Source: Acephala macrosclerotiorum
Lineage: Eukaryota; Ascomycota; Leotiomycetes; Helotiales; Mollisiaceae
Direction of reading: 5' to 3'
DNA length: 30,442 nt
NCBI GenBank assembly: GCA_014904845.1
Contig: MU119673.1
Location: forward strand, 1 to 30,442
In this document: piece by piece, positions 21,531-30,442 of the stretch
How positions within the stretch are numbered: the first letter of the stretch is position 1
Layout: each line of letters begins with the position of its first letter
The notes under the pieces: generated by a model
Told to the model about the DNA's origin: nothing
Databases searched by the model: none
Seen by the model: the letters and a program-made list of their open reading frames with translations, nothing else
Translations under genes and position numbers: made by a program

Positions 21531-23260
21531 ATATATCGTGTTAATATTTATATTGAATGGTTTTAGGTTAAGATTGTTCAACGACAAAACTATTTTTTTT
21601 ATTCGAATTTTTTTTTCGTTTTTATATTTGAAAATTTTTCGATTTCATTTTTTTTTAATAAAATAAAATGATTAATACTTTGTATCGTTTTTCAAATATT
21701 TTCCTATGACGTTTACGTTTAAAAATAGTAATATTATTACAAAAAAATATTTTTTCGTTTTTTCATTGGAAATTTTTTTATTTAAAATCTCGTTTGCTTT
21801 TTTTTTATTAAAAAAAAAAACGTTTTATAGAAAATCGAAAAAAATAATTTCGTTTTTTATATTGTTTCATTTGTATTTCTTTTTGAACTAATAGCGTTTG
21901 TTTTAATCGTACTTGTTTTACATAAAATAATATTAAAAGTATTTAATAAAGAATTAAAAATAGAAAGAAATTCGTTAAAATATAAAAATCGTTCGCGAAT
22001 TTTAGCGTTATACTATTTTTCAATAGTATTAATATTTAGTTTCCCGCGTTATATTCTTTTTTCGATGTTTTTTCGATTCGAGAGTATATACGAATATAAT
22101 AATTTTTAGTAGTTTGACGTAAATAAGTTTTCAAAGGAAAAACAATTATAATCGTATAAATAGAATTGAAATCTTTAAAATTTCGAAATATGTTATTTTA
22201 CGAATTATTATTTTTGTATTCAATTTGTATTTTTATTACAATAACGAATAATTGTTTTAAAAGAATTTTTTTTGTACTATTTACAAAGAAAAAAAAGATT
22301 TTATATTCGATTTCGTGTTCAATTTTTATTTTTATAATTATTATTTCGACGAATTCGAAGTTCTATTTAATAATAATAAACAATTGAAAATTTTCGACGT
22401 TTGTAATAGTACTATTGAAATCTCGAGTTATGTACGTAGAAATAATATAGTACTTTGTTTCAGTATTCAATATTTTACATTTTTCGTTCGAATTAATTGA
22501 TTTAAACAAGTTAAAATGTAATTTAGAAGTAATAACAATGTATTTTCTTTTAATTAGTAACGAGAAATCGATTTTCACAAGGTTAATTTCGAGTATTATA
22601 GGGTTTCTAATAATAGAAGTAGGTTGATTCGTTTTTTTAAATATTTTGTAGAGATTTTGAGAAAATTGTTTTATAAAATCAACGATTTTTAGTATTTTTC
22701 TTACTACAACGGTTCTAGTATCTATTAAAGTCAAATAGTAAGCGTTGTTTTTTCGCTATTGATTAGTAATCATTGTAATAAAGTTCGATATTTTTAAAGT
22801 ATTAATAATTATTTTCATTTTTTTTTGAATTCTTGAAAGTGATATTATACTCTTAGAAAGTTTTCGCGGTAGAATTTCATTAATAGAATTATTATTTTTA
22901 GTATCGAACTATTATTTTAAAATTTCATTTTTCGATTAATTTACGTTTATTTTTTTTCGTTTTTCGTTTTAAGTACTTTGTAAAATTTGTCGTTATAATT
23001 CGATTTTTAAATACTTTTTTTCTATTTTTATTTTTCGTTGAAAATTTTCTTGTATACTTTGAATTTTATTTTTCGATTTGCTTATTGTTATCGTATTTAC
23101 TATTATTGTATTTATCGACAATTCTTCGTAGAATTTATTAATAATCGTTTTATTAAAGCTTTGGACATTGATATTATTATTATTGAAAATATACAACGAT
23201 AAATTCGATTTTTTTAAAATTTTTTTATTGGTATTAATTTTATTTTTTTTTTAAATAATA
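21531..23260 (-). pseudogene. Protease region of element B with upstream linker
   Basis: The longest open block (22734-22363, 123 codons) starts TLIDTRTVVV, where the retroviral-type aspartic protease motif D-T-G has become D-T-R (22722-22714), a G-to-A change. Element A reads D-T-K at the same place. A second block at 23196-22993 lies upstream in the same frame and matches A at about 10490-10690. The protease shares the frame of gag (positions divisible by three on the minus strand), whereas RT-integrase use another, so a frame change lies between 22363 and about 21512. Whether it was programmed or is a later indel is open. Confidence 0.65.
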
Positions 23261-24100
23261 AATTGAACAAATTTTTGAATTTTTTATACATTTTCAAAGC
23301 GTTTATCGAGATTGTAATCAAAAAGTTTTTTAATTACTTGTTTTATAATTTAATCATATTAGCGTCGATTGTTCTTAAGTGTAAACGATCGCGAAAATTG
23401 ATTACGATTTCAAGAATTATAATATTATTAATCGTTTTTTCGATAGCAATATTTACGATTGATTAATTTATCTATAAATAAACAATAGTCTATGAAAAAG
23501 TAATTAATGAAAAGATCGATTTTTTCGTTTTTTGTTCGTTCGAAATATTCGAAGTAATATCGCTCGTTCTATTGATCGTTGTATACAACGTTGGTTTTTA
23601 TTATATTTTTTTAAACGGTCGACGGTATATTTTGCGAGAGTTTAATCGACGTTGAATTATATAAAGTTTTATATTTACTTTTTTCCATATTACTATATTT
23701 TTCTCGTTTTTAATTAAACTTTTTTTCTCGTTTATATTCTCATGAAAAAGTAAATTAATTTTGATTTTGATTTATAGAAATTATAATATTGTTCAACTTT
23801 TAAGACATTTTTGTAGTATTGGTATTTAAAGCGATTTTTAAATCGTTGAATAATACGAAAAAAAGAAAAAGTTTTTTTAGTTTTTTAATAAAATTATTTA
23901 TTTGAATTAAAAGTTTTGATACGAATATTTGTTGAATTTTTTAAATTTGAATAATACGTGAAATCGAAAATTAAAATTCGATATAAGTTTTTTTAGTAAT
24001 TGCGTACATTTTTCATTGAATTTTTTCTATAAGTAATTCGAATAAAACAAAAAATAGTAAATTATTGATTATATTTGAAATTATTTTTTGTATTATAATA
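23261..24100 (-). other. gag-protease linker of element B
   Basis: The segment matches 9600-10440 of element A in inverse orientation. The plus-strand open frame at 23263-23466 is an antisense shadow that recurs at 10422-10219 in A. I see no clear zinc knuckle; a basic, Cys-containing stretch in A (near 10035) has lost its Cys codons here. Confidence 0.4.
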
Positions 24101-25380
24101 TTCAAATGTTTTTATCGAATTTTCGAGTATTTTAAATCGTTGATTTCATTGTATCGTCGCTTCTTTTTTTTATATTTATATACGACAATCGTTTTTTCGT
24201 ATATTTTGTCGTAATTATAAATGAATATTTTTATCGACTCGTAATCGATTTCTTTGAAAATTCGTTCTTTAATATGTATTGAAAGTCTTTTTATAAATTC
24301 GCGTTTTTGATATTGTTTATTTAACTTATTTCGTTTGATTAATTCTTTGAATACTCGATCGAACAAGTCTACGTACGTCTTTGTCGTCAAAAGACTTTTC
24401 GTAAATTGATTAATAATTTTATATAGAAATTCTATGTTTACTCGATAATATTTCCAATTGTATTCGCGAAATTCTTTTTTTAAAGCGTTATAAAACTCTT
24501 TTTCCAAGTAGTTTTCAATGTTGTATTTTGATATAAATTGGATTTGCTTTTTGTAAATTGAATTGATATATTGTAAAAGTCGTATTTTTTTGGTTTCTGG
24601 GGTAACTTTGTAGTTTTCGTATATATTATTGTATTGTTTTAAAAAAGTCGTAATATTGTTTTCTTTGAATCAAAGTATTTTAAAAGTTTTAAAGAGAAGT
24701 ATTTGTAGTTCTGGTACGAGTACGTATTTTTCGAAATTTTATATTTTTGAGAAATTGTTTTTATTGTTCGTAAAAGATTTTCTAGAAAAAATCAATAGTA
24801 TAATTAGAGTAAAAATGTTTTTTGTTAAAGAGAGTAAATTTTGACGCGAATAATTTGTTGATTTTAATCTTTGGACTAAAAATTGGTTTAATGATTTAAA
24901 AGTGCAAATTTTCGGGTTATTATTTTCAAGTGAAATTCGTTTTAAAAATTGGTTTTTATTTATATCGTTTTCTCGTGGAATTTTTTTTGTTTTAATTTTT
25001 ATTCGAAATTTCGCTCGTTTGTTCGTTTTAATAAAATGTATTCTTTAAACAAATACTTTTTTAATCGATTTTTTTTGATTGAAATTTTTTATTTCAGTTT
25101 TTTTCGTATTGTTTTTTGAAATTCGAAATTTATTTTAATTCTATTATTTCAATTTGAAAACGATTACGAGCGATTCGCGAATTGCGACTTTCAAAAGAAT
25201 TAAAATTAAAATATAGAACAATAAAACAATTTCGCTTTTTAACGCTATAATTTCTTTTTTTTTTCGTATTAAAGTTTTCTTTTTTATATTTCAATTTCCG
25301 CTGGGAATAAAATCAATTGTTATAAGTAATCGTCGCGAGTTCTTTTTTTTCTTTTTTATATTCGTTTTAATGTTAGTCAT
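24101..25380 (-). pseudogene. gag-like capsid gene of element B, RIP-inactivated
   Basis: This would encode the capsid protein that packages the element RNA. An ATG at 25380-25378 (M-T-N-I-K, then a lysine-rich stretch) is in phase with the capsid block, so I take it as the start. The best-preserved part runs from about 24745 to 24112. It contains NNITTFLKQYNNIYENYKV near its beginning and, from 24507, 131 unbroken codons with TTKTYVDLFDRVFKELI and a KREFIKRLSIHIKERIF helix. That pattern matches the Retrotrans_gag type of fungal Ty3/gypsy elements: a helical capsid with an 'F..GLP..' like turn. The N-terminal third is full of TAA codons. The homologous gene in A has lost its ATG. Confidence 0.75.
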
Positions 25381-25609
25381 CTCGAGCAATTCAATACGTA
25401 ATTCTTATAAATCAATGTTTTTTTACAATTTTGCAATTTCGTAATTAAATTATTTAATTTCGAACAATGTAATCAAAACAAAAAGTTCTCGTTAATTGAT
25501 TTTCAATCTTCGATTTCTAATAATTTGAGTTTCCTCTTAATAGCAATAAAGGATAAAATACACAAATCGCACATAAATAATTCTTAGTGAGATCCACTAG
25601 AACAATTCA

Positions 25610-25630
25610 CTTCCCGACGTTGTTTACCAA
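25610..25630 (-). promoter_or_regulatory. Candidate primer binding site of element B
   Basis: One base inside the 5' LTR the minus strand reads TTGGTAAACAACGTCGGG. The TGG (25629-25627) is where the CCA end of a priming tRNA would pair. The continuation does not match a tRNA that I can name with certainty, and RIP may have changed it. Confidence 0.45.
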
Positions 25631-25888
25631 TGTAGAAAAGTAATAGAATACAAAACAAAAAAGTCCAATCGTAAATTAATTCGTTTTAATCAATAAATTA
25701 GATTTATCCGAAATAATCTGTAATTCGTAAATCAATCAATCAATCAATCAAAGTAAAAATAGAAAAAGTTGTTAATTAGTCTATAGTAAGCGAAAACTCC
25801 TTATGTACTAGAAGACACGTGACCAGTACTGCTCTCGAAACTAGTTATTTACAAGGATTTTGAAAAGAGAACATATAGTCCCACTATA
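25631..25888 (-). repeat. 5' LTR of retrotransposon B (258 bp)
   Basis: The sequence begins TGTAGAAAAG and ends CCCACTATA on the plus strand; the final CTATA is a mutated CTACA. It is a direct repeat of 13775-14032 and an inverted repeat of 7796-8054. It is the least eroded of the three LTRs: it keeps C in GTCCCACT and TTATCCG where the other B LTR has T. It holds the CACGTG box at 25816-25821 and a (CAAT)n-type run at 25731-25750. Confidence 0.9.
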
Positions 25889-25892
25889 ATAT
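25889..25892. repeat. Target site duplication of element B, right copy (ATAT)
   Basis: ATAT follows the end of B's 5' LTR and equals 13771-13774. Directly after it the sequence continues as the RNase H-integrase linker of element A (TAAAGAAAATAC...), the continuation seen unbroken in B at about 19880. Confidence 0.75.
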
Positions 25893-27315
25893 TAAAGAAA
25901 ATACTTATATTATTACAAACGGATTATTTAGAAGATCGCGAACAAAAAACGATAATTCAAAAAAAAAAACAAATATCGATAAATTTATTGTAATCGAATT
26001 TAATTGTATTGAAATAATTTTAATTTTGATTAAAAAACGCAAAATTAATCGAAAAATTGAAAGTAGATTATTTGTAATTAAAAATAAGTACGTGAAACGA
26101 GAATATTTGTTTGAATTATTAAATTAAATTTAAATTTTTTTTTTTAAATTCGATATTTTTAGTTTTCAATTTTTAATATCGATCGCATTTTTCGTATACG
26201 TTATATTAATTGCTTTTTTTGAAATTAATAAATTACTAAATAATAATAATAATAATAATAATTTTTTTTTTTTTAATAATAATTATTTGAATTATTTTTA
26301 AAATATTATTTAATATTTAATAATTTTAAAACGATTAAAATAATTTTTAAAAATAAAATTTCGTAAATTAATTTAAAAATTTATTGATTATAGTATTCGA
26401 GATAAAATGTTATAAAAAAATATTATTAAATTTTATTTATTTCGATTTGTTTTAAACGATTTAAAATAGTGTATAATAATTATAATTGAATTATATAATA
26501 AGTTTGAATATATTAAAAAAAAAATATTTATTATTGAGTAATTAATCGATATTATTAGAAAAAGTATTATAAAAACGTTCGAGATTTTGTAGTAAATTGC
26601 AACGATTGTTAATATAAAAACAAGAAAAAACACGAGAAAGTTTTGTATTTTTAGAGAGTAGTTTCGTTATTTTATTATATTAAAATAAATGTGATTAAAT
26701 TTTCGCAATATAGAATATTCGATAGTTTAATTGTAATATAAAATGATTTTTTCGATTAAATTGAAATTAAATCAATAAAAAACTCGATTTCTAAAAAAAT
26801 TATTAAGTTTATTTACAATAATATTATTTGTAGGTACGACGTTTTCGATTATATAAAATTGAATAAAGAATTCGAATTCAAAAGAATTGTTATTAAAAAA
26901 TTGAATAAATTTAAAATTAAACGAATTATTATTTTTGTATATAATTCGAAAGTAAATAGAATAATTAAACGAAAATATCAATTTATTATTGTTGTATTGA
27001 TTACTTTGATAAAAGAAAGTAAGAAAAATTGATTAAAATATTTATTAATTGTTTTTTTTTGTAGATCGAACGACTATTTATAGACTAATTGAGTGTACGC
27101 TATTTTATATAGTTTATAGTAAAGAAATTATTTTATTTGTTGAGACTCGATTTTTTATTTGAAAGATTTTTGATTGAAATAAAATATATGATCGAACGAA
27201 GTTTTTTCAGTTGAGAATTAGATAAATTGAAATGCGAAACGAAAATATGAAAAAATCGAGATTAAAGAAAAAATATAATCGCAAATAAAATTAAGTATAT
27301 TTTGACGTTTATTAT
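25893..27315 (+). pseudogene. pol of element A, second part: integrase (RIP-inactivated, 3' end lost)
   Basis: After the insertion of B, element A resumes on the plus strand with the RNase H-integrase linker (matching 19656-19880 inverted), a zinc-finger remnant, the integrase core (about 26730-26985, with IIKFIYNNIICRYDVF and FVYNSKVNR) and part of the C-terminal module. It is the inverted counterpart of 19880-18470 in B. The catalytic Asp and Glu positions are Asn and Lys as in B. Similarity to B stops near 27315, before the GPY/F end, so the pol end, any third reading frame and the 3' LTR of A are missing here. Minus-strand open frames at 26433-26633 and 26772-26981 are shadows. Confidence 0.8.
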
Positions 27316-30300
27316 TAATATTATTATTTTTCAATAAATTAAAAAAATCGTTTAAAATTTTATTTTATTTTTATAAACTTTAAATAATTTTATTTCAATT
27401 ATAAATTTCAATTTCATTTTTTTTTTAAATTTATTAATTATATTACATACAATATTTCTTATAATTAAAAAAATCGTATAATTTAATATAAACGTATTAA
27501 ATATTAAAATTATCGAAATTACAATTAAATCGATTTTAATCGTTTTAATAATAATTTAAATATTATTTTATATATAATTATTAATAATTAAGTTTTTAAT
27601 AATAATATTATTTTTTCTTTTGAAAAAATTACTTTTTTTAATTTATTTCAAATTTTATAAAATAATTAAATCGTTAATATTAATTGTATTAATTATACTA
27701 TTAATACTTTTTTTAATTTTATTTCAAGTAATTTTACTCGTGAAAATTATTATATTTATAACGATATTAATAATAATATTAAATTCAAAAATATTGAAAT
27801 TATTAATATTTTTATTTTCAATAAAAACAATAAAAAAATTTATATACAATTTAATAATATCAAATTTTATTTTACAATAAATTTTTTTAATTTTATTTTA
27901 ATATTTCAATTATTTAAATGTAATATTAAATTTATAATATTTTAAGATTTAATATTTTAGCGATGTAATAAAACGAAGAAGTACAATTCTAAAATTACGA
28001 TTACAATATCGAAATTATAATTTTTGACGAAATCGCTTTAAAATCGTTATTATTACTACTTTTGATTTTTATTAAAAATTTTATAACGTTTTATTAATTT
28101 CTCGATTTTTAATTTTTGATTACATTTATTAATAAATTCAATCGAAATTACTAATTACGATAAGATTATATGTATTTTACGATTTAAAAAAAAAGTTTAT
28201 ATGTATATTAAAATTCAATATTACAATAATTAAAAATAATTAAAAATATAATATATTACAATTAAACAATTTATATCGAGTCAAAATAAGATTCTATTGA
28301 TTTCAAGTTTTATTACAATATAAAGTACGTTATAATCTTCTATTTAATTAAAAGAAATAATAAAAAAAACAAAGTATAATTCAAAACAAAATATTATATC
28401 GTATTTTTATATAATTATACAAACAAAATACAATAAAAACGCTTTTAAATACAATAAAACAAATAATTTATTTGATTTATTAATTAGTATTATATATAAA
28501 ATAATTGGAAAGAATTTACTATAAACTAGTATTAATTAAAAAATTATATTTTTTTTATTATTTATATTATTAAATTTTCGATCGAACAAAACTCGATTAA
28601 TAATAATCTTTGAGTTCTCAAAGCGATCAATACTTTTAAAACGTTTTTTCTACTCGAAATAATATGATTTTCACTAAAAAAAATATTAGTTTATAAATAA
28701 AATATAGAAAAAATGAGAATTTTATCGTTCAAATCTACGATTACAATCGATATTACTTTTTCTACGACCACGAAATACTATTGCACGACAAGTAATTGTA
28801 TTAAAAAAAATAAAATCTTTATTATTATTATTATTTAAAATTATTCTAATTTTAATTTGAATTGAAATACTTTTGAAAAAAGAAAAATCGAGAGAATAAT
28901 AATAATCGATTATTATTTGATTAATATTGAAAATAAAAACTCTAAAATTTAATATTTTTTTATAAAGTTTATAGAATTTATTTTTATCGATATTAATAAA
29001 ACTAAAAATACGCAAATAAATAAATAAATAATAAAAAAATAATAAAATAAATATACTTTTTATAAATTGATAAAATATTATAAAAATTCAATAATTTTAT
29101 TTTAATATTTTTAATTCCAATTTTATTTTATTTGATCTTAGAAACGAAAAAAGTAATTATATACAAATTGATATAAATAACTATTAAAAGTTAATTTTAA
29201 TTTAAAAAATAAAAATAAAAATAAAATAAAATAAAAAAATAATCAATAGAAAATTTATATTAATAAAAATACTTTTCAAAAATAATTAATCGATCGATAT
29301 TCAAATATTTACTTATATAATAAAAATATTCGAAAAAATTGATCGAATTATACAACTTTTGAAAAATAGTAATTTATTTTTTATCAATTGTATTAAAAAA
29401 TTTTAAACGAGTTTCGATAATTTTAATCACGTAATTTTAAAGTATTATTAATATAAATTCTTTTTAAAAACAAACAAATAAACAAAAAATAATAATACTT
29501 TAAAAATATTTTTAAAAAACAATTAAAAAATTGAAAACGTTAAAAAACATACAAAAAATAAAAAATAAAATTTACAATAATATTAATATATATTTTAAAT
29601 TTGAATTTTTTAATTTGTTTTATAATTTTGATTTTATTTTACATATAAAAAATACTATTAATATTGAGAATATTATAAAAATCAAAAAAAATCAACGAAT
29701 TAATCTATTAAATTTTTTATAAATTTTGATTATTTTTTTATTAAAAAATTTGAGATCGATAAATTTAACAATTTTTTACTATTTACAAAAATAGAGATTT
29801 TTAAAAATCTCGATCAAACGAATACGTAATAAAACTTTATTAATTATAAATAAATTAAATTGAAATTTATTTAAATTAATAAAAATATTCAAAAAAAAAA
29901 AAATATTTAAATTAAATATTTTAAAAAAAAAAAATCGAAAAAATTTATTATATTATCAATTTCATTTTAAAATTATTTCAAATTATTATTTTTATTGTTC
30001 TCGATTAATTTTTTATTAAAATTTCGTAAAATAAATCGATTGTAATAAGAAATTGAAATTTAATTTCGAAATTTTTAATTTTGAAAAAAAAAAAAAAATT
30101 AACGATTTTTTTTATTCGTTTAATTTTTTTGATTTAAAAATTTTAATTAATATTTTTCGTAGTTTTTTTTTTCTATTTTATTATTAATATCAAAAAATAA
30201 TAAAAAATAATAAAATATTTAAAAATTTAAACTTAAAAAATAAAAAATTAAAAAAATTAAAAATTAAAAAATAATTAATATATTTAATAATAAATAATAT

Positions 30301-30442
30301 CAAAATATATAAAAATAAATTTAAAATAAAAATATTAAAAAATGTATAAACAATAAAATTTGTTTTCAAATTGTATTTAATAAAAAAAATATTATAAAAA
30401 ATAAAAAAATATATATATAAAAATACAAAATTAATAGTAAAA
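27316..30442. other. AT-rich, G-poor flank without recognisable genes
   Basis: Beyond the break in element A the DNA has no similarity that I could find to the retrotransposons. From about 27990 to 29900 the plus strand keeps C in CA and CT contexts but has few G outside CpG, so mutations fell mainly on the minus strand. Open frames at 27620-27880 (+), 28722-29015 (-) and 29531-29722 (+) consist mainly of Ile, Asn, Lys, Phe and Leu and match no family that I know. The end of the minus-strand frame (28722-28800) is less AT-rich, with an Arg/Cys-rich tail, and might be a coding relic. Confidence 0.45.

Larger units (their letters stand above)
13775..25888 (-). mobile_element. Ty3/gypsy LTR retrotransposon B, complete 12.1-kb copy inserted antisense into element A
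   Basis: B is bounded by two LTRs in the same orientation (13775-14032 and 25631-25888) and an ATAT target duplication. Read on the minus strand it holds 5' LTR, primer site, gag (about 25380-24100), protease (about 22730), RT and RNase H (about 21530-19880), integrase (about 19870-18340), a GPY/F-like C-terminus ending at 18123, and then some 4 kb with an additional reading frame before the 3' LTR. The total of 12,114 bp is long for a fungal Ty3/gypsy element, mostly because of the extra 3' part. It belongs to the same family as A and has kept more C and G. All coding parts contain stops. Confidence 0.88.

Noticed and set aside
22166..22387. Plus-strand gene recurring at 11519-11298
   Set aside because: Recurrence comes from the repeat itself. 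Both are antisense to pol in their element, and the sense strand carries the recognisable domains around them.
27620..27880. Small hydrophobic plus-strand protein
   Set aside because: It consists almost only of Ile, Leu, Phe, Lys and Asn in G-poor AT-rich DNA, as chance frames do here. A short resemblance of 27668-27705 to 5320-5360 was seen but is too low in complexity to support a shared gene.
1..30442. Mitochondrial or plasmid DNA because of the very high AT content
   Set aside because: Nested LTR retrotransposons, RIP-type transitions and the absence of mitochondrial genes point to nuclear DNA.

Overview
The window looks like a repeat-only AT-rich block from a filamentous ascomycete nuclear genome. 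I find no intact host gene, tRNA or rRNA. Everything recognisable is a transposable element, and all elements carry the signature of repeat-induced point mutation (RIP). Cytosines are converted to T on one or both strands, in-frame stops are mostly TAA, and in the most damaged parts almost every surviving C or G lies in a CpG. Assignments rest on reading eroded protein motifs and comparing repeat copies within the window by eye.

Left part (1-7795). Positions 1-2743 are most of a DNA-transposon-like element with long terminal inverted repeats of at least 137 bp; its outer left end is cut by the window. A second, inverted copy of its interior lies at about 4165-6480. The homology between the copies stops close to the inner edges of the terminal repeats. 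Between them is a spacer with a 9-bp x 10 tandem repeat (3587-3676). Positions 6587-7795 are featureless AT-rich DNA.

Central part (7796-27315). Two Ty3/gypsy-type LTR retrotransposons of one family are nested. Element A (+ strand) starts with a 259-bp LTR (TGTAG...CTACA type) at 7796 and runs through gag, protease, reverse transcriptase and RNase H to 13774. There it is split by element B, which lies on the minus strand, is 12,114 bp long (13775-25888), and is bounded by two 258-bp LTRs and a 4-bp ATAT target duplication. A resumes at 25889/25893 with its integrase and is lost at about 27315. B has the order 5' LTR, gag, protease, RT-RNase H-integrase with a GPY/F-like C-terminus, then about 4 kb of extra sequence before its 3' LTR. 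That extra sequence carries a third long, RIP-broken reading frame in the same orientation as pol (about 17578 to 14117). I cannot assign it to any family. It is the most interesting object in the window.

Right part (27316-30442) is AT-rich, G-poor DNA without recognisable genes.

Logic of the locus: A inserted first, B landed in A between the RNase H and integrase segments, and both were then mutated by RIP. All catalytic motifs I could check are damaged in the direction RIP predicts, so neither element should be autonomous. Copy A is more eroded than B, which fits its greater age.
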